Positions 1-7,590 of a stretch of 64,000 nucleotides of DNA are shown here, piece after piece (the first letter of the stretch is position 1; every line of letters begins with the position of its first letter). Location: NCBI GenBank assembly GCA_964370775.1, contig CAYJKT010000002.1, forward strand, positions 62,001 through 126,000, read 5' to 3'. The notes beneath the pieces are model-generated. The model was not told the origin of the DNA. It worked only from the letters and a program-made list of their open reading frames with translations, and did no database searches. The translations under genes and the position numbers were made by a program. Origin of the DNA: SIG603 sp964370775. GTDB lineage: Bacteria; Bacillota; Clostridia; Oscillospirales; Acutalibacteraceae.

Positions 1-774
1 CAAGATTTAGAGGTGTTTAACACACAAATTAGTGAACTAGAGAGCGAAAAAAATTCGCTAAATAATTCTTATATAGCAAGAACAGACTATGTCGTTGCAC
101 CTGAGCATGGATATTTTACATCTATGGTTGACGGATACGAGAATTCTTTTGATTATGATAATATAGAAGATATTACGGTATCAGAAATTCAAAATGTGAA
201 AATAGGCGAGGTCGAAAACAATGCGATAGGTAAAATCACAAAGGATTTCGACTGGTATTTGGTAGCCGTTATTGACGAATTAGAAAAATATAAGTTTGAT
301 GGTATAGAAAAAGTTTATGTTGATGTACCAGTTTCTGGAAATAGTCAAATATCTGCTACGATAGAGAGCATTAACCACGACCCAGCAACAGATACTTACG
401 CACTGGTTTTGAGACTGATTGATGCAAGTGCAGAGCTTTTATCTTTTAGAAGTGGAGAGGTTTCGATTTCCACTGGAATATACGAGGGTGTGTTAGTTAG
501 CCAAGAGTCAGTGTATTTTAAAGATATAACCGAAGAAGTGAGAGACGAAGAGGGCAATATAACAGAGATAGTACACGAAGACGTTAAAGGAGTTTATATA
601 AACTATGGTGGTAGCCTTGTGTTTTTACAAATTTTTTCAGACATTACTATTGATGGTTATTTAGTGTGCAAAACTGTTTTATCAGAAGAAGAACAAGCAT
701 TGCTTGTGACAGATAGAACAATAAGAATGTATGATAATATAGTAACTGAGGAAGTGAATAATGTTGACCCATAA
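1..774 (+). CDS. HlyD-like membrane-fusion/adaptor protein, 5' end cut by window
   Basis: The reading frame is open from base 1, so this is the C-terminal part (about 257 residues) of a gene that starts outside the window; the GTG at 13 is unlikely to be the start. The visible part opens with a short charged helical stretch (SELESEKNSL), then a lipoyl/barrel-like segment (YVVAPEHGYFTSMVDGYE) and a beta-rich remainder. This resembles the uncharacterised HlyD_D23-type proteins that sit just upstream of yggS-sepF in many Clostridia. It would be a membrane-anchored extracytoplasmic protein, but the N-terminal anchor is not visible. It overlaps the next gene by 14 bases, so the two are probably translationally coupled. 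The family call rests on motif style and gene order; a real transport role is not established. Confidence 0.7.
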   Translation, partial: QDLEVFNTQISELESEKNSLNNSYIARTDYVVAPEHGYFTSMVDGYENSFDYDNIEDITVSEIQNVKIGEVENNAIGKITKDFDWYLVAVIDELEKYKFDGIEKVYVDVPVSGNSQISATIESINHDPATDTYALVLRLIDASAELLSFRSGEVSISTGIYEGVLVSQESVYFKDITEEVRDEEGNITEIVHEDVKGVYINYGGSLVFLQIFSDITIDGYLVCKTVLSEEEQALLVTDRTIRMYDNIVTEEVNNVDP

Positions 775-1474
775 TTTTGATATTATAAGCGAGAACTATA
801 AAATAATCGAAAATAAAATAGGCGAAGTTTGCGTAAAGAAAGGGATAAGCAGAAATGACATTACTTTTCTAGCGGCTACAAAAACAGTGAGTGCTGAATG
901 TATTAATCATGCTATATCTTTAGGATTAAAAAACATTGGAGAAAACAAAGTTCAAGAACTGTTATCTAAGTATGATGATTACAACTTAATAGACTGTGAT
1001 TTGCAATTTATTGGCAACTTGCAGAGCAATAAGATAAAGTATATCGCAGACAAAGTAAGTCAAATTCAGTCGGTTCACAGTATGTCACAAGTTAAAGAAT
1101 TATCCAAACAAATGCAAAAGTTAAACAAAACTATGAACATTTTGATAGAAGTAAATATCGGTAACGAGAGTTCAAAAGGTGGCGTTCATAAAGATGCATT
1201 ATATGAATTTATTGATGAAGCTAGTGAATATAAAGGAGTTTTTGTTAACGGTTTAATGACAATTCCACCAATTTTGGAAGAAAAAAACAAAAATAATTGC
1301 TTTTTTTTGGAAATGTACAAATATTTTGTTGACATTGGAGCGAAAAACAACGATAATATAAGAATGAATGTACTTTCAATGGGTATGTCTGATGATTTTT
1401 CCGAGGCGATAGAGTGCGGCGCTAACATGGTGAGGATAGGCTCTGCGTTGTTTGGGGAAAGAATTTATATATAA
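761..1474 (+). CDS. yggS: YggS/YlmE family PLP-binding protein (PLP homeostasis)
   Basis: This is a 237-residue alanine-racemase-fold protein of the YggS/PROSC family, which binds pyridoxal phosphate and controls its homeostasis; no catalytic reaction is established for the family. The PLP lysine is Lys41 in FLAATKTVS. Other family motifs follow in order: IGENKVQEL, FIGNLQSNKIKYI, IEVNIGNESSKGG, GLMTIPP and the C-terminal LSMGMSDDF...VRIGSALFG that grips the phosphate. Length is normal for the family. The ATG at 761 lies inside the end of the upstream gene, and sepF follows 12 bases after the stop, as in most Firmicutes. Confidence 0.95.
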   Translation: MLTHNFDIISENYKIIENKIGEVCVKKGISRNDITFLAATKTVSAECINHAISLGLKNIGENKVQELLSKYDDYNLIDCDLQFIGNLQSNKIKYIADKVSQIQSVHSMSQVKELSKQMQKLNKTMNILIEVNIGNESSKGGVHKDALYEFIDEASEYKGVFVNGLMTIPPILEEKNKNNCFFLEMYKYFVDIGAKNNDNIRMNVLSMGMSDDFSEAIECGANMVRIGSALFGERIYI

Positions 1475-1486
1475 ATAGGAGGCAGT

Positions 1487-1960
1487 ATGGCTAGTATAGT
1501 AGAGAAATTTCAAAAAATGTGGAATCCAACGGACGAAGAGTTCGATGATTATTATGATGAAGATGAATATATGGAAGATGAGGGTGACTATCAAGAGGAC
1601 ACAAAATCTTATAGAGAAGAAAACTCTGGCCCGTCTTTATTTAAAAGAAACAACAAAGTTTTGAATATGAGTGGCAAAAGCCAATTAAAAGTAATAGTTT
1701 ACAGACCAATTTCTTATGGTCAAGATACAAGAATTATGGCACAATCTCTTATGGAGGGCAATGCAGTAGTTCTAAATTTTGAGCACACACATATCGACGA
1801 GACAAAGAGAATTTTGGACTTTTTAAGTGGAGTTGCTTTGGCAAAAAATGGGAAAATCAGCAAAATTTCATCTTCAACATTCATGATTACACCAGAGCAT
1901 ATTGATTTATCTGGTGATGATTTAATTGACGAATTTGAAAATAGCGGAGTATACTTTTAA
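1487..1960 (+). CDS. sepF: Cell division protein SepF
   Basis: A 157-residue SepF (YlmF, DUF552). The N-terminal amphipathic helix (MASIVEKFQKMW) targets the membrane, an acidic linker follows (about residues 15-50, rich in D, E and Y), and the folded SepF core occupies about residues 65-150 (VIVYRPISYGQD, then VVLNFEHTHIDETKRILDFL and the GVALAKNGKI segment). SepF forms rings that tether FtsZ to the membrane and shape the division septum. An AGGAGG site at 1478 sets the ATG. It lies between yggS and ylmH, the standard division-cluster order. Confidence 0.95.
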   Translation: MASIVEKFQKMWNPTDEEFDDYYDEDEYMEDEGDYQEDTKSYREENSGPSLFKRNNKVLNMSGKSQLKVIVYRPISYGQDTRIMAQSLMEGNAVVLNFEHTHIDETKRILDFLSGVALAKNGKISKISSSTFMITPEHIDLSGDDLIDEFENSGVYF

Positions 1961-1962
1961 TA

Positions 1963-2694
1963 ATGGACGAATATCTGCTTAAAGCAAGGCTTGATGATAT
2001 TATTAGAGCGTCAGGCAAAACTACAAAATATTTGGGTTTTTTAGACCCAGCAGAATACATATATATTTCTAATATGATAAAAAACAGAAAAGATATAGAT
2101 TTTAACTTTTGGGGTGGACATAGTGAAGCTGAAAGAGTTTTTCTGTCTATAGGTGATTTATCAGAGATTAACGAGTATTTTCCTATAACAGCTATAAATA
2201 TCAAGTTTAGGGAAGAAGACAAGCTATCTCACAGAGATTTTTTAGGCTCGTTTATGGGTTCTGGAGTAACTAGAAGTAGTATTGGTGATATTTTGGTAGA
2301 AGACGGCAGAGCAGTAGTTTTTGTTAAAAGCGATTTAGCTCAGTATTTTGTAAATAGCATTACCAAAATTGGTAAAGTAGGCATTAAATGTAGTGAAAAT
2401 CCAGAATATCCTTTGCCACAAATGCACAGAACTGTAGACTTAAACGGAGTAGTTGCAAGCACAAGACTAGATTGTGTTATTGCTTTACTTGCTAAAACAA
2501 GTAGAGAAAAAGCGTGTACGTTAATAAGTAGTGGTTTGGTAAATGTGAACTATGTAGAAGTTACATCAAACTCATACAAGGTGAATGAAAAAGATAAAAT
2601 ATCAATAAGAGGTAAGGGTAAGTTTATGATAGAAACGATTAATACTCCTACCAAAAAAGGCAGATTGCCGATAAATTGTAAAAAATATGTATAA
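1963..2694 (+). CDS. ylmH: YlmH-family S4-domain RNA-binding protein
   Basis: A 243-residue YlmH protein. The N-terminal two thirds contain the YlmH alpha/beta region (GFLDPAEYIYISNMI, WGGHSEAERVFLSIG, DFLGSFMGSGVTRSSIGDIL), and the last about 75 residues form an S4 RNA-binding domain (STRLDCVIALLAKTSREKA, then a hairpin ending SIRGKGKFMI). The family has been linked to ribosome rescue and to cell division through gene neighbourhood. It starts 3 bases after the sepF stop and is surely cotranscribed with it. Length is near the family norm. Confidence 0.93.
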   Translation: MDEYLLKARLDDIIRASGKTTKYLGFLDPAEYIYISNMIKNRKDIDFNFWGGHSEAERVFLSIGDLSEINEYFPITAINIKFREEDKLSHRDFLGSFMGSGVTRSSIGDILVEDGRAVVFVKSDLAQYFVNSITKIGKVGIKCSENPEYPLPQMHRTVDLNGVVASTRLDCVIALLAKTSREKACTLISSGLVNVNYVEVTSNSYKVNEKDKISIRGKGKFMIETINTPTKKGRLPINCKKYV

Positions 2695-2706
2695 GGGAGA
2701 GAGAAT

Positions 2707-3585
2707 ATGCTAACAACTAAACAAATAAACGAGATTACTTTTAGAAAAACCAATTTTTCAGGCTACAAACCTGAGGATGTTAATGAATTTATTGATGAAG
2801 TGCTAGAAACAGTTCAGGCTCTAACAAAAGAAAACCAAGCATATAAAGCTAAGTTATCTGAAATCAGTGGTAAAAACGGCGAACTAAGAGAGAAACTTCA
2901 AGTTCTAGCTAGAAAAATAGAAGGATATAGAGAAGACGAAGAAGGCATTAAAAGTGCTTTGCTAAGTGCACAAAAAATGGGAAATGCTTCTTTAAAAGAT
3001 GCTAAAATTAAAGCAGATGAGATTATATCTGATGCTAATAAAAAAGCTGACGACATGATTGAGGAAGCTAAGAAGAAAACTGTTGATGTTATTGCAAGTT
3101 TTGACGATAAAATTGCTGCAAAACAAAAAGAGTTTGATGTAATTAAAGAGGAAGTAACAAATTTCCGTTCTAGCTTATTTGGCATGTACAGAACACACAT
3201 CACAAATCTTGAGACTATTCCTGATTTTTCAGAAGAATTAGAGAAAAAGAAAAAAGAAGCTCCTGTACAAAAGCCTACAGTAGTAGAAGATGTTATTGTT
3301 ACAGAAGAAGTAGAGTTTGCCGAGGAAATCGAAGAAGAAGACATTAGTTCATCTTCATACAGTGACGAAACAGAGCTTATGGGTGAAGTAGATGAAGATA
3401 TGTTTGCAGATTTTGAAATTGGTGAGCTTGAACCAGAGGAAAATGCAGACATCACAAGCGAATCTTTCGATACTATCGATTTTAACGCATACTCAGATAT
3501 TCCAGATGCACTAAACAGACAAAAATCAGAGACTTTCAACACGCTAGAATTCGGTGATAGCATTGATATTAGAAGGTCTAAATAA
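2707..3585 (+). CDS. divIVA: DivIVA-domain protein
   Basis: A 292-residue DivIVA family protein. The N-terminal membrane-binding DivIVA motif is clear (TTKQINEITFRKTNFSGYK, then EDVNEFIDEVLE), followed by a long coiled coil (about residues 35-165) rich in K, E and A heptads. The C-terminal 120 residues are a very acidic, low-complexity tail, longer than in Bacillus DivIVA. DivIVA senses negative membrane curvature at septa and poles and recruits partners. A GGGAGAG site precedes the ATG. The position between ylmH and lspA is the conserved Clostridia order. Confidence 0.93.
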   Translation: MLTTKQINEITFRKTNFSGYKPEDVNEFIDEVLETVQALTKENQAYKAKLSEISGKNGELREKLQVLARKIEGYREDEEGIKSALLSAQKMGNASLKDAKIKADEIISDANKKADDMIEEAKKKTVDVIASFDDKIAAKQKEFDVIKEEVTNFRSSLFGMYRTHITNLETIPDFSEELEKKKKEAPVQKPTVVEDVIVTEEVEFAEEIEEEDISSSSYSDETELMGEVDEDMFADFEIGELEPEENADITSESFDTIDFNAYSDIPDALNRQKSETFNTLEFGDSIDIRRSK

Positions 3586-3600
3586 TACAGGAGTGATAAT

Positions 3601-4116
3601 TTGATAATCATATCATTAATATTAATGGGTGTGCTCACGGCAATTGACCAACTTATCAATATGCAAGTGACAGTACACCTTAAACCTATAGAAAAAATCG
3701 AGGTTATCCCTGGGCTTTTACAGTTGAGATATATAGAAAACACAGGAGTAAGCTTTGGTTTGTTTGAGGGAAATTCCATGCTCTTTGCAGCCTCGTCCCT
3801 TATTTTATCCATAATTATAATCATTGTGTTTGTAAGGCACAAAGACCATAACTTTTTCTCTTACTTTGCAGGGATATGCATAGTAGCAGGTGGTTTAGGC
3901 AACTTTTTAGATAGAGTTTTCTTTGGCTATGTTATGGATTATATTGAGGTTATGTTCTTCCCTTACATTTTTAACTTTGCTGACTGCATGGTTGTTCTTG
4001 GCACAATATCTTTTGTGATATATATTTTGTTCTATTATGATAAGAAGAAAATAACAGATGACGATAAGGACTCAGAGAATAAAACTATTAGCGAAAAATC
4101 TGAGGTAAAAGAATAA
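3601..4116 (+). CDS. lspA: Lipoprotein signal peptidase II
   Basis: A 171-residue SPase II with four membrane segments. It cleaves signal peptides of lipidated prolipoproteins such as the three solute-binding lipoproteins encoded further on. Motifs in order: Asp16-Gln17 near the N-terminus, ENTGVSFGLF (about 46-55), GGLGNFLDRVFFGYVMDY (about 97-114) and FNFADCMVV (about 124-132). By family knowledge the catalytic aspartates are Asp113 and Asp128. The start is a TTG at 3601 preceded by AGGAG; no ATG lies upstream that would preserve the first membrane segment. The basic and acidic tail after residue 147 is an extra cytoplasmic extension. Confidence 0.95.
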   Translation: MIIISLILMGVLTAIDQLINMQVTVHLKPIEKIEVIPGLLQLRYIENTGVSFGLFEGNSMLFAASSLILSIIIIIVFVRHKDHNFFSYFAGICIVAGGLGNFLDRVFFGYVMDYIEVMFFPYIFNFADCMVVLGTISFVIYILFYYDKKKITDDDKDSENKTISEKSEVKE

Positions 4117-4131
4117 TTAGAGGACAAAATT

Positions 4132-5049
4132 ATGGCTCAAAAACATGAATTTACAGCATTAGAAAATACTAGATTAGATAAACTTGTGGTCGAAAATATC
4201 GCTGATATTAGTCGATCACAAGTTCAGCATTTAATTAACAGTGGAAATATTCTAGCTAATGGAGAAGTAGTTCTAAAAAGCTACAAAGTTAAAGTTGGCG
4301 ACGAAATTACAGTGAACATGAAAGACGCAGAGGAGACTGAAATTGTCGCAGAGGATATTCCGTTAGACATTGTGTATGAAGATAATGATTTACTTGTTAT
4401 AAACAAACCTAAGGGCATGGTGGTTCATCCAGCACCTGGAAATTATACAGGTACAATGGTTAATGCGTTGCTACATCATTGCAAAGATAGCTTGTCTGGA
4501 ATAAACGGAAAAATCAGACCCGGTATAGTGCACAGGATAGACAAAGACACTAGTGGTTTGCTTGTTGTGGCAAAAAATGATATTTCACACAACTGCTTGG
4601 CTAAGCAAATTAAAGAACATAGCTTTAAAAGAGAGTACAGAACTATAGTTTATGGTAAATTTAAAGACGAGAGTGGCACGATAAATGCTCCACTTGCTCG
4701 CCACCCTAAAGACCGTAAAAAAATGGCTGTAGTGCTGAACTCACCGTCATCAAAAGAGGCAATAACACACTACCAAACAATTGAAGTGATGAGAGATTTC
4801 TCATATATTAAAGTGACATTAGAGACAGGTAGAACTCACCAAATAAGGGTGCACACAGCGTACTTAGGAAAGCCAGTGGTGGGCGACCCTATATATGGAC
4901 CTAAAAACGTGGTAACTGAGCTTAAAGGTCAATGTCTACACGCTGCTGTTTTAGGGTTTATTCACCCAACGTCTAATGAATATATGGAATTTGTGAGCGA
5001 ATTACCGACGTACTTTAAAGTGTATTTAGATAAACTTAGAAAGAGGTAG
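4132..5049 (+). CDS. rluD: RluA/RluD-family 23S rRNA pseudouridine synthase
   Basis: A 305-residue pseudouridine synthase with an N-terminal S4 domain (about 12-70, TRLDKLVVENI...SRSQVQHLINSG) and the RluA catalytic domain. The catalytic aspartate is Asp137 in VHRIDKDTSGLLVVAKN. GRTHQIRVH and the PVVGDPIYG motif near the C-terminus complete the signature. It probably isomerises uridines in 23S rRNA; the exact target positions cannot be read from sequence. In Bacillus the gene in this place next to lspA is ylyB. It follows lspA by 15 bases. Confidence 0.93.
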   Translation: MAQKHEFTALENTRLDKLVVENIADISRSQVQHLINSGNILANGEVVLKSYKVKVGDEITVNMKDAEETEIVAEDIPLDIVYEDNDLLVINKPKGMVVHPAPGNYTGTMVNALLHHCKDSLSGINGKIRPGIVHRIDKDTSGLLVVAKNDISHNCLAKQIKEHSFKREYRTIVYGKFKDESGTINAPLARHPKDRKKMAVVLNSPSSKEAITHYQTIEVMRDFSYIKVTLETGRTHQIRVHTAYLGKPVVGDPIYGPKNVVTELKGQCLHAAVLGFIHPTSNEYMEFVSELPTYFKVYLDKLRKR

Positions 5050-5053
5050 TCTT

Positions 5054-5395
5054 GTGAAAAAAGATAGGCTACAAACCTATTTGCTTATACTCATAGCTAT
5101 TGTTACTGTCTGTTTAATTGCAGTATACGAAAACATAAATTTAACCGAGGTTAACAATATCACACTAGACACAGAGGAAGTCACAGCGAGTAATAGAACT
5201 ATTAATCTAAACACTGCTACGGTAGAAGACCTAACGCAGATTGAGGGTATTGGCGAAGTGCTTGCTACACGAATTGTGGAATATAGGGATAGCATTGGTG
5301 GATTTTTACTGTTTGAACAATTGTTAGAGATAGAGGGAATAGGCGACAGTAAATTTGAAGCTATATTAAATGCTTGTTACTTAGAGCCGTTCTAA
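5054..5395 (+). CDS. ComEA-like helix-hairpin-helix DNA-binding membrane protein
   Basis: A 113-residue protein starting at GTG 5054, with an AGAGG site overlapping the previous stop. One N-terminal membrane segment (YLLILIAIVTVCLIAVY, about 9-25) is followed by a short linker and a ComEA helix-hairpin-helix repeat: INLNTATVEDLTQIEGIG, then a second hairpin around LLEIEGIGDSKFEAI. ComEA family proteins bind incoming double-stranded DNA at the cell surface during competence. Here it lacks neighbouring comEB/comEC, so a role in competence is not shown and a generic surface DNA-binding role is possible. It is the last gene of the plus-strand housekeeping cluster. Confidence 0.88.
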   Translation: MKKDRLQTYLLILIAIVTVCLIAVYENINLTEVNNITLDTEEVTASNRTINLNTATVEDLTQIEGIGEVLATRIVEYRDSIGGFLLFEQLLEIEGIGDSKFEAILNACYLEPF

Positions 5396-5546
5396 CAGGC
5401 AAGTAGATTATGTTGTTTCTCTTTCTTTTTTTGCGTGCAGAAAGCAATTTTTTAATGAAGTTTTTATATGTAACAGTGAAAAGTAACATTGTAAATCCAA
5501 TAGGTGGATAAATGAATAATAGTAAAATTGATATAACTTCTAACAT
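5361..5546 (-). CDS. Small single-pass membrane protein (hypothetical)
   Basis: A 61-codon ORF with a good Shine-Dalgarno site (GAAAGGAA, 7 bases before the ATG). The product has a hydrophobic segment at about residues 4-27 (VISILLLFIYPPIGFTMLLF) and then a very basic stretch (KKLLSARKKRKR), the pattern of an inner-membrane protein with a positive cytoplasmic tail. It lies just downstream of a 42-codon small gene on the same strand and converges on comEA, overlapping its end by 35 bases. No family recognised. The RBS and clear topology argue for a real gene; the overlap and small size argue caution. Confidence 0.5.
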   Translation of the reverse strand: MLEVISILLLFIYPPIGFTMLLFTVTYKNFIKKLLSARKKRKRNNIIYLPVRTALSNKHLI

Positions 5547-5564
5547 AATAACATTCCTTTCTTT

Positions 5565-5693
5565 TTAGTTAAAATCTATAAGGATTAGGTTTTCGCAAGC
5601 TTCTTTGTAGTTATCGGCAGAGAAAACAAAGTTCCCCATTTTGTCGAATACTTCGATGTGTCCTTTAATGTAGATGATGTCAAAATTTTTCAT
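5565..5693 (-). CDS. 42-residue small protein, hypothetical, conserved-looking
   Basis: An ORF of 42 codons on the minus strand with AAAGGAG seven bases before the ATG. The product starts MKNFDIIYIKGHIEVFDKMG and continues NFVFSADNYKEACENLILIDFN. It reads as a compact beta-hairpin plus helix (hydrophobic strands, G-H-I-E-V-F-D turn, then an alanine/glutamate helix). I recall similar 40-60 residue proteins from Lachnospiraceae but cannot confirm this here. It is 18 bases upstream of the small membrane-protein gene and probably cotranscribed with it. Function unknown. Confidence 0.6.
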   Translation of the reverse strand: MKNFDIIYIKGHIEVFDKMGNFVFSADNYKEACENLILIDFN

Positions 5694-5779
5694 AAGTTTT
5701 CTCCTTTGATTTATTTTATGTACTTATAATAACATCTGAGCTGTACAATAAAACGGACAATGAAATGTATATTTTATTG

Positions 5780-5808
5780 TTGACAAAATAAGCATAATTC
5801 GGTATAAT
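5780..5808 (+). promoter_or_regulatory. Sigma-70-type promoter of tRNA-Thr
   Basis: TTGACA at 5780-5785, a 17-base spacer and TATAAT at 5803-5808: a perfect consensus vegetative promoter ending 16 bases before the tRNA 5' end, as expected for a stable RNA gene. Confidence 0.9.
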
Positions 5809-5824
5809 ATTCTAGTTGACAAAT

Positions 5825-5900
5825 GCTACTATGGCTCAGGCGGCAGAGCACATCCTTGGTAAGGATGAGGTCACCGGTTCGAATCCGGTTAGTAGCTCCA
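5825..5900 (+). tRNA. tRNA-Thr (anticodon GGT)
   Basis: 76 bases including an encoded CCA. The acceptor arms GCTACTA and TAGTAGC pair fully. D arm GCTC/GAGC, anticodon stem CATCC/GGATG around the loop TTGGTAA (anticodon GGT, threonine ACC/ACU), variable loop AGGTC, and T arm ACCGG-TTCGAAT-CCGGT are all intact. It is a solitary tRNA gene with its own promoter and a hairpin downstream. Confidence 0.97.
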
Positions 5901-5907
5901 CTCGAGT

Positions 5908-5943
5908 GCCTCAAGACGTAAATACGCGTTTTGGGGCTTTCGT
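5908..5943 (+). terminator. Probable intrinsic terminator after tRNA-Thr
   Basis: GCCTCAAGACG pairs with the GTTTTGGGGC region (11 bp including G-U pairs, loop about 8 bases) and is followed by TTTCGTT. The stem is GC-rich at its base but the T tract is interrupted. Confidence 0.6.
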
Positions 5944-5982
5944 TATGCTTTAAATCATAGCTCGCGACCGATATATATAAAT

Positions 5983-6060
5983 CTGTGATACCTTCTATAA
6001 TAATGCCATACATAAAAACCATCAAAAACTACCCTTAAAGGCTGTTTTTGATGGCTTTAT
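5983..6060. repeat. Intergenic repeat, copy 1, with terminator-like hairpin
   Basis: Starts with CTGTGATACCTTCTAT and ends with the hairpin CCATCAAAAAC / GTTTTTGATGG (6019-6054, 11-bp stem). The same start motif and almost the same hairpin recur at 27517-27612. The hairpin can act as a terminator; the conserved leader before it is not needed for termination. Confidence 0.7.
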
Positions 6061-6143
6061 ATTTTATTAGAAACAAAAAAGATAATAGAACGCCATAATA
6101 TGATAGAAGTTGTAGATAAAAGTAAGATTATGTAGTATATACA

Positions 6144-6187
6144 AGAGAGCTGCAACAAACGAATTTTAACATTTGCGACAGCTCTCT
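6144..6187 (-). terminator. Inverted repeat, probable terminator of the UroD-like gene
   Basis: AGAGAGCTG (6144-6152) pairs with CAGCTCTCT (6179-6187), and inner GCAAA/TTTGC pairs extend the stem. On the minus strand the hairpin lies 28 bases after the stop of the UroD-like gene. No strong T run follows. The arm contains GCTGTCGCA, the motif that also bounds the palindromic element at 23.1 kb. Confidence 0.6.
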
Positions 6188-6214
6188 AATTGTATATAGT
6201 AATTGAAAAATTAA

Positions 6215-7225
6215 TTATTCACCATGTGCAGTTTTTGCCATTGCTAAAACATTAGCAGCAGGAACATTCGGTAAAATCTCTTCATGGCTCGGAGAAATCA
6301 CGATAGATGGACCTAAGATGCTTTTAACTCTTTTAACTTCTGTTGCAATTTCTTCTGGTGTGGCATTAACAAAAAATGTTTGAGCATCAATTCCACCAAC
6401 AAAAGTAAGTTTATCTTTATATTGCTCTAACTCGATTGCAGACATACCAGTAGCTCCTGCTTGTATTGGGTGAATAATATCAACGCCAGCCTCAATTAAT
6501 GTGGGAATAATCCTGTATATTGAACCACAAGAATGTAACATGATTTTTTTGTTGTGTTTTTTGCCTACTTCAATTAATCGTCTAAAAGACGGCATAATAA
6601 ATTCGTCAAATAATTCAGGGGAGACAAATAAATCTAGTTGAGTTCCAAAGTCATTACCAAAGAACATTACATCAGCTCTGTCGCCTAGACCCTCAAAGAA
6701 TTTATCGTTAGCTTCAACGTAAAAATCTACTATTCTATTTGTTGCAGCATGTACTAATTCTGGGTTTTCATACATGTTGATAAAGTAGTTTTCCATACCG
6801 AAGAAGTCGGCTACAAGATGAAAAAAACAACTCCATAGCCCAGTAAAAACCATTTTGTCTTGATATTTATCTATCTCGTTATACACATCAGTAAAATCTA
6901 AATATTCAGCTTTAGGCCAAGGATAAGCATCTAATTCTTCTGCTGTCTCAAAGTTGGCAAATGCACCTTCTGCGCTAAGGGTATTTCGTGTAGTGTTCCA
7001 TGCTGTATTAAACATTGGTTCACCATTTGGGTGCTTATAACCAGCGTCAGCGTTTATCCAACGGCAGTCGTCGTTTAGATACTGGTAAATAGCTTCATGA
7101 TTTTCTTCAATATTCCATTCCTTTGCATATATAGGTACAGTTTCATGGTTTGGGTGACCAGTCCACATCACGTTTTCATCTGATTGTTTGTTAATTACTC
7201 TAAGTACTTTTTCTCTGCTTGTCAT
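6215..7225 (-). CDS. Uroporphyrinogen decarboxylase-like protein (UroD/MtaA superfamily)
   Basis: 336 residues of the UroD-like TIM-barrel superfamily (COG0407), which includes haem-pathway UroD and cobamide-dependent methyltransferases such as MtaA/MtbA. The MtbA-style metal-binding motif MLHSCGSIYRIIPTLIEAG and the barrel-end motif TFVGGIDAQ are present. The N-terminus MTSREKVLRVINKQ is typical of family members that are not true UroD. No other haem or corrinoid genes lie nearby. It is divergent from a LacI regulator that heads the mannoside region, so a role tied to glycan use or demethylation of a sugar-derived compound is possible but is inference. The ATG has GAGGAA upstream. Confidence 0.85.
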   Translation of the reverse strand: MTSREKVLRVINKQSDENVMWTGHPNHETVPIYAKEWNIEENHEAIYQYLNDDCRWINADAGYKHPNGEPMFNTAWNTTRNTLSAEGAFANFETAEELDAYPWPKAEYLDFTDVYNEIDKYQDKMVFTGLWSCFFHLVADFFGMENYFINMYENPELVHAATNRIVDFYVEANDKFFEGLGDRADVMFFGNDFGTQLDLFVSPELFDEFIMPSFRRLIEVGKKHNKKIMLHSCGSIYRIIPTLIEAGVDIIHPIQAGATGMSAIELEQYKDKLTFVGGIDAQTFFVNATPEEIATEVKRVKSILGPSIVISPSHEEILPNVPAANVLAMAKTAHGE

Positions 7226-7259
7226 TATACAATTCCTCTTGATTATCTCTAGCTATAAA

Positions 7260-7277
7260 TTTTACCCTAAGGTAAAA
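7260..7277. promoter_or_regulatory. Candidate repressor operator overlapping the UroD-like gene's transcription start
   Basis: Arms TTTTACC and GGTAAAA are perfect 7-bp inverted repeats around CTAA. The site lies directly downstream of the minus-strand -10 box at 7281-7286, the classic location for a LacI-type operator. The divergent LacI gene next door is the obvious candidate binder. Confidence 0.55.
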
Positions 7278-7280
7278 AGA

Positions 7281-7309
7281 ATTTTAACACTTATACAAAT
7301 ATAAGTCAA
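7281..7309 (-). promoter_or_regulatory. Promoter of the UroD-like gene
   Basis: On the minus strand, TTGACT (7309-7304), a 17-base spacer, then TAAAAT (7286-7281). The remaining intergenic DNA (7310-7505) shows no gene. Confidence 0.7.
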
Positions 7310-7505
7310 TAGTATAGTTGAATATTTATGCTTATTATGAAAAGACAAACTTTGTATCGAATATGAAAACTATAGCGTAGGCAAAACTACTGGGAGTATA
7401 AACGTCGACATATAGTAGAAGCAGATAAATAAGTTTAGTATTGAAATGAATGAAAAAATATAACCTTAATTACAATAAAAAGTTGTATTTTATTATCCTT
7501 TTGTC

Positions 7506-7534
7506 TTGACATCTTATAAAATAATATGTATAAT
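7506..7534 (+). promoter_or_regulatory. Promoter of the LacI-family gene
   Basis: TTGACA (7506-7511), a 17-base spacer and TATAAT (7529-7534), 56 bases before the GTG start. Confidence 0.8.
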
Positions 7535-7590
7535 CAATAATCATAGAGGGTAATTTTAAGTAACAAAACTTAGAAAGTTAGGTGAATTGA

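Noticed and set aside
2898..3842. Minus-strand 314-codon ORF opposite divIVA and lspA
   Set aside because: Serine-rich shadow of the coding strand with no ribosome site; divIVA and lspA are certain.
5774..6025. Minus-strand 83-codon ORF with NRIRTGDLILTKDV
   Set aside because: It is antisense to tRNA-Thr; this peptide is a well-known false annotation made by translating the reverse of tRNA genes.
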